Shown: positions 1 to 8,453 of the stretch, piece by piece | Numbering within the stretch: position 1 is the first letter of the stretch | Layout of the letters: every line of letters starts with the position of its first letter | Notes under the pieces: model-generated | The model's input: only the letters and a program-made list of their open reading frames with translations | Databases searched by the model: none | What the model was told of the DNA's origin: nothing | Assembly: GCA_007571275.1 (NCBI GenBank) | Contig: RKRS01000145.1 | Location: 1-23,934 of the forward strand | Direction of reading: 5' to 3' | DNA: 23,934 nucleotides | Source: Dehalococcoidia bacterium | GTDB lineage: Bacteria; Chloroflexota; Dehalococcoidia; Bin125 | Translations under genes and position numbers: made by a program

Positions 1-915
1 GTGGCGATCCTGCTGTCGACGGTTGTCGGGGTTGTCGTCGGGGTGTCGCGGCTCTCCTCAAACTGGCTCGTGGCGCGGATGGCGATGCTGTACGTCGAGG
101 TCTTCCGCAACACGCCGCTGCTCGTCCAGATCGTGCTGGTCTACTCGATCTTCCTGGTCGGCGCGCCGATCATCCAGGAAGTCATCAACATCGGCGACTT
201 CGCCTTTGTTTCCAATCGTGGCGTAGCGATCCCGTGGCCGGTGCCCAACGATGGACTCTGGGGCGTGCCCGACTGGTTCGTCGGGGTCTGGGTGGCGGTC
301 CTGATTGTGTTCGGCGCGATTGCCATGACCGTCCGCCGTCGGCGTCAGACGCTCGAACGAGAGACTGGCCAACCGCAGTACGCCAACCGCTGGGCGTTCG
401 GCATCTTCGCCGTCGCGGCGCTGGCCTCCTTCCTGATTCTCGGGCTGCCAGTCAACATCGACCGTCCCTACATCGAGGGCACACGCTACCTCGAGGGCAT
501 GGTGATCGAGCCCGAGTTTGCGGCGCTCGTGATCGGGCTGACGCTGTACACCGGCGCCTTCAACGCGGAGATCGTGCGTGGCAGCATTCAGGCGCTGCCC
601 AAAGGACAGACCGAGGCCGCCAACGCCGTCGGCCTGTCTGGCTATCAGCGACTGACCCTGATCATCCTGCCTCAGGCGCTGCGTCAGATGATTCCCTCGA
701 TCACGAATCAGTATCTGAACGTGAACAAGAACTCATCAATCGCTTACGCAGTGCTCTACGACGACCTCTTCCGCGTGGCCGGGATCATCCAGAACAAGGC
801 CGGACACGCGCTGGAGATGTTCTTCATCATCATTGTCACTTACATGTTGATTTCGTTACTGATCTCCGTCGTCATGAACATCATCAACGCCCGCGTCACG
901 CGGGTCGGGGTCTGA
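1..915 (+). CDS. aapQ: Amino-acid ABC transporter permease, AapQ-like (5' partial)
   Basis: This is an inner-membrane permease of a polar/general L-amino-acid ABC importer. The window opens inside the gene: the first residues already lie in the transmembrane core, and the family usually has several tens more residues before this point, so the GTG at base 1 is not taken as the true start. Near residues 32-40 it has the VEVFRNTPLL block typical of HisM-type permeases. At about residues 189-229 it carries the EAA loop (EIVRGSIQALPKG... ILPQALR) that docks on the ATPase. Residues 60-165 form a long insertion with extra membrane segments, a hallmark of the AapQ/BztB subgroup compared with short GlnP-type permeases. 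The next permease begins 10 bp downstream. The exact amino-acid substrate cannot be read from the sequence. Confidence 0.9.
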   Translation: MAILLSTVVGVVVGVSRLSSNWLVARMAMLYVEVFRNTPLLVQIVLVYSIFLVGAPIIQEVINIGDFAFVSNRGVAIPWPVPNDGLWGVPDWFVGVWVAVLIVFGAIAMTVRRRRQTLERETGQPQYANRWAFGIFAVAALASFLILGLPVNIDRPYIEGTRYLEGMVIEPEFAALVIGLTLYTGAFNAEIVRGSIQALPKGQTEAANAVGLSGYQRLTLIILPQALRQMIPSITNQYLNVNKNSSIAYAVLYDDLFRVAGIIQNKAGHALEMFFIIIVTYMLISLLISVVMNIINARVTRVGV

Positions 916-925
916 GCGGGGGCGA

Positions 926-2005
926 ATGATGGCGAATATGCCTGGCGCCCCACGAGAACGCATCGTGTTGCCGCCGCATCGGCAGCGCGCCAGACGGCCG
1001 CGCTCGGTGCGAGCGCGTGAGTGGGTGCGCAAGAATCTGTTCCCCTCGCTTGGCGGATCCATCATGACGCTGATTGCCGGCGCGATTCTCGCGGCAATGC
1101 TCGTCGGCGTGATCATGTTTGTCTTCGTCGGCGCGAACTGGGAAGTGATCACCCAGAACCGTTGGCTGCTGTTCGCCGGTGGCTTCCCGCGCGAGGAAGC
1201 GTGGCGGCTCTGGGTCAGCATCGCCGTCGTCTTCGGGCTGATCGGACTGGCCTACGGCACCTGGTCATCGTTGGGTCGACGCGACCACCTGTTCATCGCC
1301 GTGATTGGCGCGTTCGTCATCTTTCTGATGGCGCACGGCGGCGCGGCGATTTGGTCAACGGTCTACTTCCTGATCGCCGTGGGCTGTCTCTATCTCGGAT
1401 ATGCCGCGACGATTCGGCTGCCGCGCGAGACCTCGGCCCTGCGCACGCTGCAGCAGCGCGTCGTGGGCGGATTGCTGGCGCTGTCGCTGCCGATTGTGCT
1501 GCTCATCCTGTTGCTCGGCGGCGAAGTGGGTCCGCGACACCTGGAAGGCTTCGTACTCAATCTGATTCTGGCGCCAGTCGGCATCGTCGGCGGGGTCCTA
1601 CTTGGCATTCCGCTCGCGATGGGCCGCGCCTCACGGCTTCGCACGATCTCGTTGACCTGCACGGCCTACATCGAGATCGTGCGCGGCGCTCCGCTGCTCG
1701 GCTGGTTGTTCGTGGCCCTGTTCATCCTCGACGACATCATTGGTGGCGACCTGATCATCCGCGCGATGGTCGTCATGGCGGTCTTCACCGGCGCCTACAT
1801 GGCGGAGTACATCCGCGGCGCACTGCAGGCGTTGCCGCGTGGTCAGTACGAGGCCGGTCAGGCGGTCGGCTTGACGAAGCGCCAGCGCACACGGTTGTTC
1901 ATCAGGCCGCAGGCGCTGCGGATCTCGTTCCCGCCGATGGTCGGTCAGGCGGTCTCGATCTGGAGGGACACGACGCTCGTCACCGTGATTCTGCCGCTGC
2001 GGTAG
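926..2005 (+). CDS. aapM: Amino-acid ABC transporter permease, AapM-like, ended early by an in-frame TAG
   Basis: This is the partner permease of the AapQ-like protein and is predicted to form the heterodimeric membrane channel. Reading from ATG 926 (GGGGG lies just upstream; ATG 929 and ATG 938 are also possible), the 359 residues show a basic cytoplasmic N-terminus, several hydrophobic helices, the IEIVRGAPLL block at about 249-258 and the EAA loop at about 293-332. The open frame stops at TAG 2003-2005, directly after DTTLVTVILPLR. The expected last segment of the family continues in the same frame immediately after the stop (2006-2164). The stop removes the last transmembrane helix, so the product is probably non-functional unless the codon is suppressed, translation restarts, or the base is a sequencing error. 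Confidence 0.85.
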   Translation: MMANMPGAPRERIVLPPHRQRARRPRSVRAREWVRKNLFPSLGGSIMTLIAGAILAAMLVGVIMFVFVGANWEVITQNRWLLFAGGFPREEAWRLWVSIAVVFGLIGLAYGTWSSLGRRDHLFIAVIGAFVIFLMAHGGAAIWSTVYFLIAVGCLYLGYAATIRLPRETSALRTLQQRVVGGLLALSLPIVLLILLLGGEVGPRHLEGFVLNLILAPVGIVGGVLLGIPLAMGRASRLRTISLTCTAYIEIVRGAPLLGWLFVALFILDDIIGGDLIIRAMVVMAVFTGAYMAEYIRGALQALPRGQYEAGQAVGLTKRQRTRLFIRPQALRISFPPMVGQAVSIWRDTTLVTVILPLR

Positions 2006-2164
2006 ATGAAGGGCATGGCCGACTCAGCGATCGCGCAGTTCGAGTTCACGCCGGACCGGATCGAAGCCTACGTCTTCGCCGCCGTGATCTTCTGGATTGT
2101 GTCGTTCATGATGTCGCGCATCTCGCAGCGAGTGGAACGGGCACAAGGAATCGGCGAGCGCTAG
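2006..2164 (+). pseudogene. aapM: C-terminal remnant of the AapM-like permease after the in-frame amber
   Basis: These 52 codons are in the same frame as 926-2005 and begin with ATG directly after the TAG, giving TAGATG. They read MKGMADSAIAQFEF followed by a hydrophobic helix and a basic end (SRISQRVERAQGIGER), which matches the normal end of AapM/BztC-type permeases. With the stop bridged, the gene would span 926-2164 and encode about 411 residues plus the stop position. Counting back from the conserved G and the AQxEF block, the stop falls where relatives commonly have an acidic residue, so a GAG-to-TAG change is the simplest explanation (inference). Restart at the ATG is possible in principle, but no clear Shine-Dalgarno sequence precedes it. 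Confidence 0.75.
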
Positions 2165-2195
2165 CCTCAACAAGAGGCGGCTTGAGGAGCTTGAG

Positions 2196-3047
2196 ATGAC
2201 AGACCAACTATCGCCAGTGGACATCATCGCCGAGTCTGCCGGTCCAAAGGGCGCGACCACTGCGACATCCGCGCCGAGCGATGAACCTACGACGTTCTCT
2301 CAGCGTCTGGCCGGCGCGAAAGACATCATTGTCACGGAGAACGTGGACAAATGGTTCGGCGACTTCCAAGCGCTGGATAACGTGTCCCTGCGGGTCAAGG
2401 AGCACGAGATCGTCGTGATCCTCGGACCTTCCGGCTCAGGTAAATCGACCTATATTCGTTGCCTCAACCGACTCGAGGAGCACGACGCCGGTCGCATCGT
2501 GATCGACGGAATCGAGATGAACGAAGATGTCCGCGCGCTGGCGGCGATTCGCTCGGAAGTCGGGATGGTGTTTCAGCAGTTCAACCTCTTCCCTCACCTG
2601 TCGGTGCTGAGCAACATCACGCTCGGGCCGCAAAAGGTTCGGCATATGCCAAAGCTGGAGGCCGAGGCGTTGGCCATGCAGCTGCTCGAGCGCGTCGGTA
2701 TTCCCGAGCAGGCTGACAAGTTCCCGGCGCAGCTCTCCGGCGGCCAGCAGCAGCGCGTCGCGATCGCGCGGGCGCTGGCGATGCAACCCAAGATTATGCT
2801 CTTCGACGAGCCGACCTCGGCGCTCGACCCCGAGATGATCAAGGAAGTGCTCGACGTCATGCAGGAGCTGGCCGAGTCGGGCATGACGATGATCGTGGTC
2901 ACCCACGAGATGGGCTTTGCGCGCGAGGTCGCCGACCGCCTCGTCTTTTTCGACGAGGGCGCGCTGGTCGAGCAGGGTACGCCAGAGCACTTCTTCACCA
3001 ACCCGCGCGAGGAACGCACCAAGCTCTTCCTCAGCCAGATTCTCTAG
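2196..3047 (+). CDS. aapP: Amino-acid ABC transporter ATP-binding protein (AapP/GlnQ type)
   Basis: This is the cytoplasmic ATPase that drives the amino-acid importer encoded upstream. The protein has 283 residues. It shows Walker A GPSGSGKST (about 77-85), the Q-loop in VFQQFNLFPH, the signature LSGGQQQR (about 180-187), Walker B LFDEPTSALD (about 202-211) and the H-loop histidine in VVTHEMGF (about 237), so it should be catalytically intact. The first 40 or so residues are a Ser/Thr/Ala-rich extension absent from typical 240-250-residue relatives. The ATG 2196 start is nevertheless supported by GAGGAG at 2184-2189 with 6-nt spacing. It follows the broken permease by 31 bp and is probably co-transcribed with it and with the hydrolase 9 bp downstream. 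Confidence 0.95.
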   Translation: MTDQLSPVDIIAESAGPKGATTATSAPSDEPTTFSQRLAGAKDIIVTENVDKWFGDFQALDNVSLRVKEHEIVVILGPSGSGKSTYIRCLNRLEEHDAGRIVIDGIEMNEDVRALAAIRSEVGMVFQQFNLFPHLSVLSNITLGPQKVRHMPKLEAEALAMQLLERVGIPEQADKFPAQLSGGQQQRVAIARALAMQPKIMLFDEPTSALDPEMIKEVLDVMQELAESGMTMIVVTHEMGFAREVADRLVFFDEGALVEQGTPEHFFTNPREERTKLFLSQIL

Positions 3048-3056
3048 GCAGTTCAT

Positions 3057-3776
3057 ATGACTGCCGATTTGCGTCAGGTCCGCGCGCTCACCTTCGATGT
3101 GTTCGGTACGGTCGTTGACTGGCGCTCGTCGGTTTCGGCCGAGGTCGCGTCCTTCCTCAAGCGACACGACGTCGAGGCGGACGCGGGTATGTTCACCGAC
3201 CGCTGGCGGCGTGAGGGTTACGCCGGCGGGATGCGACTCGTCCGCGATGGCGAACTGCCGTTTCAGACCGCCGACCAGCTGCATCGACGGATGCTCGACA
3301 TCCTGCTCGCGGAGCTTGGAGTGGAGGCGGCTGAGGCGGAGGTCTCCGAACTGAACCGAGCCTGGCACCGTCTGCATCCGTGGATCGATTCGCCGGGTGG
3401 GTTGCAGCGGCTGCGCTCACGGTTTGTGGCGTCGACCCTGTCGAATGGCAACGTGGAGCTGCTGGTTAATATGGCGAAGTTTGGTGGACTGCCATGGGAC
3501 TGTGTGCTCTCCGCCGAAATCACTGGCGCGTTCAAGCCGGAGCCACAATGTTATCAGCGGGCGGCCGAGCTATTGGGTTGCGAGTCGCACCAAGTGATGA
3601 TGGTCGCCGCGCACCAGGCCGACCTGTTAGCCGCCGCCAGAACCGGTATGCGAACGGCGTTCGTGCCACGACCCGAGGAAGCGGGTCCAAACTTTCCTGT
3701 TGATCTCACGCCCGATCCCTCGTTCGACATCGTCGCCACCGACTTCCATGATCTGGCCGCGCAGCTTGACTGCTAG
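3057..3776 (+). CDS. HAD-superfamily hydrolase, 2-haloacid dehalogenase (type II) family
   Basis: This is a soluble hydrolase of 239 residues. It has the HAD nucleophile motif LTFDVFGTVVDW (D14), motif II STLSNGN (S127/N130), the motif III lysine in GAFKPEP (K160) and the final motif MMVAAHQADL with the acidic residue D189, followed by FVPRPEE. This order is characteristic of L-2-haloacid dehalogenase-like proteins, which displace halide from 2-haloalkanoic acids through an aspartyl ester. Many members have other or unknown small substrates, so dehalogenase activity is a family-level guess. It starts 9 bp after the ABC ATPase, and a crotonase gene follows 18 bp after it. It therefore probably lies in the same transcript, although no shared pathway is evident. 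Confidence 0.85.
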   Translation: MTADLRQVRALTFDVFGTVVDWRSSVSAEVASFLKRHDVEADAGMFTDRWRREGYAGGMRLVRDGELPFQTADQLHRRMLDILLAELGVEAAEAEVSELNRAWHRLHPWIDSPGGLQRLRSRFVASTLSNGNVELLVNMAKFGGLPWDCVLSAEITGAFKPEPQCYQRAAELLGCESHQVMMVAAHQADLLAAARTGMRTAFVPRPEEAGPNFPVDLTPDPSFDIVATDFHDLAAQLDC

Positions 3777-3794
3777 GAGCACCTGGAGTTCCCA

Positions 3795-4592
3795 ATGACC
3801 CTGAACCCGGACGCCTACACCACGATCGATATCGACAAGCGCTCAGACGGCGTGACTGTCGCAACGCTGAATCGTCCCGAGAAACTGAACGCAGTCAACT
3901 CGGCGATGCACCGCGAGCTGGCTTCGCTGCCAGTCGATGCAAACCGCGATCCCGATGTTCGCGTCGTCGTCCTGACCGGCGCCGGTCGGGCGTTTTGCGC
4001 CGGCGGTGACTTCTCCGCTGACCGCGACGAACCGATGGGCGGTCGATATCTGAATCGGATGAACGAGGCTCGGTTGATCGTCGATAACTGGCTCGACTGT
4101 GAGAAGCCGGTGATCTGCGCGGTGAACGGATACGCGTTGGGTCTGGGCGCAACGGTCGCGCTGATGGCCGATGTGGTCTACATCGGCAGATCGGGAGTCC
4201 TGGGCGACACGCACGTCAACATGGGCATTGGCGCGGGCGACGGTGGCGGTGTGATCTGGCCGATGCTGGTCGGGCCGGCTCGGGCCAAGTACTTTCTGAT
4301 GACCGGCGAGCACATCCGCGCCGAGCAGGCCAAGGAACTTGGGTTGGTCCAGGATGTCGTCGAAGATGACGACCTGATCTCCACCGCGCTGGCCCTGGCG
4401 GAGCGGCTGTCGAACGGACCGCTGGGCGCGATCTCGGCATCCAAAGTGCCGATCAACAAGTGGATCAAGCATGTCTCGAACCTGGTGTTGCCGTTGTCGC
4501 TATCGATGGAAGAGGCGACCATGGCAGGCCACGACGCGGTGGAAGCGCAAGCCGCTTTCCGCGAAAAGCGGCAGCCAGTCTATCGACGCTAA
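3795..4592 (+). CDS. Enoyl-CoA hydratase/isomerase (crotonase) family protein, GAGDGG type
   Basis: This is a 265-residue crotonase-fold protein, expected to hydrate or isomerise a CoA thioester in the cytoplasm. It has NRPEKLNAVN (about 26-35), AFCAGGDF (about 66-73; oxyanion-hole region) and GYALGLGAT (about 112-120). At the position where classical hydratases carry the glutamate of the PE motif it reads GDTHVNMGIGAGDGGG, so the usual glutamate is absent and an aspartate lies in GAGDGGG. This is a recognised variant within the superfamily, usually annotated only as enoyl-CoA hydratase, and the true reaction may differ. TGGAG lies upstream of ATG 3795. It is the last gene of the apparent transporter-hydrolase transcript. 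A weak GTGCTG/CAGCAC hairpin (4632-4651, no T-run) is the only terminator-like structure after it. Confidence 0.9.
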   Translation: MTLNPDAYTTIDIDKRSDGVTVATLNRPEKLNAVNSAMHRELASLPVDANRDPDVRVVVLTGAGRAFCAGGDFSADRDEPMGGRYLNRMNEARLIVDNWLDCEKPVICAVNGYALGLGATVALMADVVYIGRSGVLGDTHVNMGIGAGDGGGVIWPMLVGPARAKYFLMTGEHIRAEQAKELGLVQDVVEDDDLISTALALAERLSNGPLGAISASKVPINKWIKHVSNLVLPLSLSMEEATMAGHDAVEAQAAFREKRQPVYRR

Positions 4593-4696
4593 CCCCACTG
4601 CTGATACCTCGATAGGCTGATCCGAGGAACGGTGCTGCATCGTCTCAGCACTGATGCGGTCGGGCGTTGACATTGCTGATTGGCAGGCTCTCTCAC

Positions 4697-6313
4697 ATGC
4701 TGCGTCTGAGGCGGTCACGGCTTCTGGCGTTGACGACCGCGTGGGCGCTGATTGCGTTCTCTCTCTGCGTGTTCTCCGCTTGCACTGACACGGACTCGCA
4801 GGCCGAGCTACCTCAGTCGCAACAGCAGGCGGATCAGATTCAGCCGCAGTCGGATGAACCTGTCCAGTCGGTGGAGTCGGAAGCCGACGAGTTTGATCAG
4901 CCGGAACAAGCCGTACAACCAGACGCGGCAGCTGACGGGCAGCAGGCGAACGCCGCCCAGCCTGGGGCGGCGGATGAGACGCAACAGGGTCAGCAGTCAC
5001 AATCAGAGCCACAGACGCCGGGCTACGGCGCGGCCGATCCGTACGGCGGCAGCGAGGACGAGGGCGAAGCGGAGGATGTGTCGCTACCGATTCCGCCAGT
5101 GCGCGCCTGGTTGGTTGAGGGAATCGCCCTCACTCCCAGTGTCCCCGCCGAGCGTGACGAGTACGGATGGTCGGCGGTCATTGAAGGTGACGTGATTGCC
5201 GTCGGGGCTCCCTATCACGACGTGATGGGTGAGAACACGGGCGCAGTGTTCATCTTCGAGCGAGTCGGCGGCGAATGGGCCGAAACGGCATACATTCTGC
5301 CGCCATTTCCCGATCCGCTCGGCTGGTTCGGTCGGTGGCTCGCGATCGACGACGGGCGCATCGTGATCGGCGCGCCCTATGAGGACGGAGAACAGCTTGA
5401 CGGCAGTCGAATCGACGATTCTGGCGTTGCCTATGTCTACGAGAAGGTCAATGGAGTCTGGAGCAGGACCGGCACGATCGTGCCAGACGTGCCCAGCGCT
5501 GGAGCGTCGTTCGGTTGGAGCGTCGCCATTTCCGCTGATCGAGTCGCCGTGGCGGCATGGGAAGACACAACCCTCGGTGTGAAAGCCGGTTCGGTGACGA
5601 TATTCAGGGAGTACAAGGGCTTGTGGCTTGTGGAGGCGGTCATCAGGCCGAGCGAGCCGAGCGAACGCCTGATGTTTGGTCGAGATATCGCGTTGCAGGA
5701 CAACGTGCTTGTCGTTGGCGCTCCAGGCGATGACACGATCGCCGAAGACGCTGGCGCAGTGTACGTATGGTCCTTCTACGACGACGACTGGTACTTTACC
5801 GCCAAGTTGGTCGCCCCCGACGGCGACGCGGGCGATGCGCTCGGCTCGCAGGTTGCCTTGCAGAGTCCCTGGCTCGCCTCGGGCGCTTACGACCACGACG
5901 ATCCGTACTGGAGCGGTGGCGCTACATATGTCTGGAAGCTCGGCAATATCTGGGCGCTGCATACCAAGTTAGGAACGTCGGATATGCAACCGGGTGACTG
6001 GTTCGGCTATTCCCTGGATATCCAGGGCGAGCGTATGGTGGTCGGCGCTCCGCACCGCGCGCATCCCGAATCGGGCACATATCGCAGCGGCGCGGCATAC
6101 GCCTTTGAACTGGTGAACGACGAATGGCTGGAGGTCGGCGTGCTGGGCCCGGTTGACGCGGTCGCCGCTGGTGAGCGGGCGGAGTTCGGTTGGGTTACCG
6201 AGATCGACGGAACGACCGCCGTCGTGGGCGCCTGGCTCGCCGACACTGAGGCTGGCGAGGACGCTGGCTCGGCAGCCGTCTATGAGCTACCGACGAGCGC
6301 TGAGCGCGAGTAG
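4697..6313 (+). CDS. FG-GAP repeat predicted lipoprotein (seven-bladed beta-propeller)
   Basis: This is a predicted exported protein of 538 residues. ATG 4697 is preferred over TTG 4667, because it starts a normal signal sequence: a basic n-region (MLRLRRSR), a hydrophobic core and then VFSAC with Cys29. That is a plausible but imperfect lipobox, with Phe at -3. Residues 30-125 are a Gln/Glu/Asp/Ala-rich low-complexity linker. Seven tandem repeats of about 50-55 residues follow, each with FGxSVAI...VVGAP....GAVYVFE-like spacing (for example YGWSAVIEGDVIAVGAPY, LMFGRDIALQDNVLVVGAP, DWFGYSLDIQGERMVVGAP). They match the FG-GAP repeats of integrin-alpha-like propellers and would close one seven-bladed ring. 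A binding or adhesion role is inferred; no enzyme motif is seen. Its TAG ends one base before the convergent SDR stop codon. Confidence 0.85.
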   Translation: MLRLRRSRLLALTTAWALIAFSLCVFSACTDTDSQAELPQSQQQADQIQPQSDEPVQSVESEADEFDQPEQAVQPDAAADGQQANAAQPGAADETQQGQQSQSEPQTPGYGAADPYGGSEDEGEAEDVSLPIPPVRAWLVEGIALTPSVPAERDEYGWSAVIEGDVIAVGAPYHDVMGENTGAVFIFERVGGEWAETAYILPPFPDPLGWFGRWLAIDDGRIVIGAPYEDGEQLDGSRIDDSGVAYVYEKVNGVWSRTGTIVPDVPSAGASFGWSVAISADRVAVAAWEDTTLGVKAGSVTIFREYKGLWLVEAVIRPSEPSERLMFGRDIALQDNVLVVGAPGDDTIAEDAGAVYVWSFYDDDWYFTAKLVAPDGDAGDALGSQVALQSPWLASGAYDHDDPYWSGGATYVWKLGNIWALHTKLGTSDMQPGDWFGYSLDIQGERMVVGAPHRAHPESGTYRSGAAYAFELVNDEWLEVGVLGPVDAVAAGERAEFGWVTEIDGTTAVVGAWLADTEAGEDAGSAAVYELPTSAERE

Positions 6314-7093
6314 TTAGCGGTCTGGCCCGCGTACGGTGATGCCGCCGTCGACCGGCAGGATCACGCCCGTGATGTATTTGGCCTCGTCGCTGGCGAGGAA
6401 CACGGCTGCCCAGCCGATGTCCCACGGCTCGCCCTCCTGCCTGAGCAGGCTGGCGTTCTTGCGACGCTCGCGCAGTTCGTCCGACATCCCGGCCGCGTAT
6501 ACCATCGGCGTGTAGACCGGTCCTGGCATGATGCAGTTCGCACGGATCCTGTCGCGCCCATGGTCCACGGCGAGCGCCTGCGTCAGCGTCGCGACGGCGG
6601 CCTTGCTGACGCTGTAGGCGGTGAGTCCACGCGGTCGCAGGGCGGCGATTGATGAGACGTTGGTGATTGCGCCGCCGCCGTTCTCGCGCAGAGCGGGGAT
6701 GGCGTGCTTGCAGGTCAGCATCATCGAGGTCACGTTGACCCGCTGGACATGATCCCACTCCGCTTCGGAAATCTGCTCCACCGTGCCACGCCCGCCGATG
6801 CCGACGTTGTTGTGCAGAATGTCCAGCTTGCCGTAGCGACTGACCGCGTCGGCCACGATGCGAGCGCAGTCCTCGGTCGAAGTGACATCCGCGACGGCGA
6901 AGGCGGCGGCGTGTCCCTCTGCGCGAATCATGTCCAGGGTGGCCTGGACGGCAGCCTCGTCGCGGTCGACGAGCAACAGGTCTGCGCCCTCGCGGGCGAA
7001 GAGAATGGCCGTGGCGCGTCCATTGCCAATTCCTTCGGCGCGCGAGCCGGCGCCAGTGATGATGGCGGATTTGCCAGCGAGTCGATCAGGCAT
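6314..7093 (-). CDS. Short-chain dehydrogenase/reductase (SDR) family oxidoreductase
   Basis: This is a 259-residue classical SDR, an NAD(P)(H)-dependent oxidoreductase of unknown substrate. It shows the Rossmann glycine motif ITGAGSRAEGIGNG (about 13-26), the acidic residue after strand 2 (LLVDRDE), which suggests NAD(H) preference, NNVGIGG in place of NNAG, the catalytic serine in NVSSIAAL, and YSVSK with the Tyr/Lys pair. The C-terminal ILPVDGGITV is typical. ATG 7093 has a good ribosome-binding site (AAAGGA, 7-nt spacing). It starts 19 bp after the MFS transporter gene and is probably co-transcribed with it. Its stop directly abuts the stop of the convergent FG-GAP gene. Confidence 0.93.
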   Translation of the reverse strand: MPDRLAGKSAIITGAGSRAEGIGNGRATAILFAREGADLLLVDRDEAAVQATLDMIRAEGHAAAFAVADVTSTEDCARIVADAVSRYGKLDILHNNVGIGGRGTVEQISEAEWDHVQRVNVTSMMLTCKHAIPALRENGGGAITNVSSIAALRPRGLTAYSVSKAAVATLTQALAVDHGRDRIRANCIMPGPVYTPMVYAAGMSDELRERRKNASLLRQEGEPWDIGWAAVFLASDEAKYITGVILPVDGGITVRGPDR

Positions 7094-7112
7094 CGGTGGT
7101 TCCTTTCAGTCG

Positions 7113-8447
7113 TCAGTCAAATTCATCAGCTCGCCGAGTAGGTACCGCGCGTCGCTGTGGTTTCCAGAGCGTTTCTCTCAGCAGCTGCGGAACGGCAGAC
7201 GCGAGCCTGAGCTGTCCGCGTTCCTGCCGGTCGGCCCGCACCCAGAGGATCATGACGATCAGCAAGAGCGGGCCATAGAACGCGGCCAGGCCGAGGAACA
7301 CGAAGGACAATGGATATGTACCAACAACCCAGCCAAAGACCGGCAAGAAGGGCAGCATGATCAACGCCCAGCCCATGTGATTGAGCGACAGCGCCGTCGC
7401 GCGCAGATTCGAGGGAACGCGCCGATTCAGGTAGCCCTCCATGAGCGGCATCTGCGCCCCGCGCGCAAGGCCGAGGATGATGAAGAAACCGATCGCGCCC
7501 AGATGGTCGATCAGGCCAATGCCGACGTAGACCAACACCACCCAGAAGGGAAGCGAAGCCAGCGTTCGGACGGCGCCGAAGCGAATCACCAGCCAGAACG
7601 CGAGAAATGCGGCAATGACCGTGGCGATGCGAGCCGGCGCCTGGAGCGCGGTGAAGACCCAGCCGACCTCGACCTCCTGTCCCTGGAGAAATTCCTGAAG
7701 CAGATAGAACTCAGGTACCATCGCGGCGATCAGCAGCGCGCTGAATATCAGCGAATAGCGAACCGTGGGAGTGCGCCCGGCGAGTCTGAGCGTTTGCTTC
7801 ATCAGGTCGAGATAAGCGGGCGCGCTCTCGCCGCGAACGCGCTCCTGATGAGGAGGTTCGCGGAAGCCAAGCGAGAGCAGGAGCGCCACGCCGACGCCGA
7901 CCGCTCCGCTGATCACCGTTCCCTGTAGCCCGATGACTTCGGCGATCACGCCGCCACCGAATGTGGCGAGCACCATGGCGACCGCACGCACCGCGAACAC
8001 CCGCCCGGCGAACCGTTCAAAGTCTCGAGCACGACCGAGCGCCTGTAGTGAGTCATACAGGAAGGCGCTGTCGGTGCCAGTCAGCGTGACCATCGCCAGG
8101 CCCCACAGCGACCAGGCGACAGCGGCTTGCCAGAACGAACCTGAGAGTGCGAACCAGATGATGAAGATGATGTAGATCATCAACGACGCCCGCATCACAC
8201 GAACGCGGCCGAAGCGGTCCGCAAGCGCTCCGGCCGGCGCCTGACCGAACGAAGTGATTACGTAGAAGGCCGGACCGACGGCCCCGATCTCAGCCCAGGA
8301 CAGCCCTACGCCATCGAGCAGAAATACCGTCCAGATCGGCAGCCAGAACTGCAGATCGTGAAAGAAGTAGAACAGTGGATAGAGGCGGACGTTGCGCCGC
8401 CAACGATGCCGTTGATCGACTCCGTTGAGGCTCGCTGGCTGGTTCAC
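7113..8447 (-). CDS. Major facilitator superfamily (MFS) transporter
   Basis: This is an inner-membrane transporter of about 444 residues with around 12 hydrophobic segments. Between helices 2 and 3 it has the MFS motif A in the form GALADRFGRVRVMRAS. The central cytoplasmic loop contains REPPHQERVRGE, and the C-terminus is basic. Substrate and direction cannot be deduced. The frame opens with TTG at 8468, but GTG 8447 is chosen because a TACCCT box lies exactly 6 nt upstream of it, suggesting a leaderless transcript; neither start has a Shine-Dalgarno sequence. The SDR follows 19 bp downstream. The protein could supply or export a substrate or product of the SDR, but this is conjecture. Confidence 0.88.
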   Translation of the reverse strand: MNQPASLNGVDQRHRWRRNVRLYPLFYFFHDLQFWLPIWTVFLLDGVGLSWAEIGAVGPAFYVITSFGQAPAGALADRFGRVRVMRASLMIYIIFIIWFALSGSFWQAAVAWSLWGLAMVTLTGTDSAFLYDSLQALGRARDFERFAGRVFAVRAVAMVLATFGGGVIAEVIGLQGTVISGAVGVGVALLLSLGFREPPHQERVRGESAPAYLDLMKQTLRLAGRTPTVRYSLIFSALLIAAMVPEFYLLQEFLQGQEVEVGWVFTALQAPARIATVIAAFLAFWLVIRFGAVRTLASLPFWVVLVYVGIGLIDHLGAIGFFIILGLARGAQMPLMEGYLNRRVPSNLRATALSLNHMGWALIMLPFLPVFGWVVGTYPLSFVFLGLAAFYGPLLLIVMILWVRADRQERGQLRLASAVPQLLRETLWKPQRRAVPTRRADEFD

Positions 8448-8453
8448 AACCGC

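Noticed and set aside
2003..2005. TAG read as pyrrolysine or a programmed read-through codon
   Set aside because: Pyrrolysine is confined to special methylamine-type systems not seen here, and no read-through signal was recognised. A mutation or base error is simpler.
2436..3377. Long antisense open frame (313 codons) opposite the ABC ATPase and HAD genes
   Set aside because: The sense strand encodes complete, well-conserved families. The antisense product has no recognisable motif and is rich in His/Arg/Leu, as expected of GC-rich shadow frames.
4632..4651. Hairpin after the first crotonase as a terminator
   Set aside because: The stem is only 6 bp with an 8-nt loop and no T-run.
4667..4672. 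TTGACA as a -35 box for the FG-GAP gene
   Set aside because: A -10 box at normal spacing would fall at about 4690, only a few bases before the ATG, and no TANNNT occurs there.
5084..5962. Minus-strand open frame of 292 codons inside the FG-GAP gene
   Set aside because: The plus strand has seven regular propeller repeats; the antisense frame only mirrors them.
6858..7928. Plus-strand open frame of 356 codons opposite the SDR and MFS genes
   Set aside because: It overlaps two clear minus-strand families; its translation is low in hydrophobic structure and dominated by Arg, Asp, Glu and Gln, with no motif.
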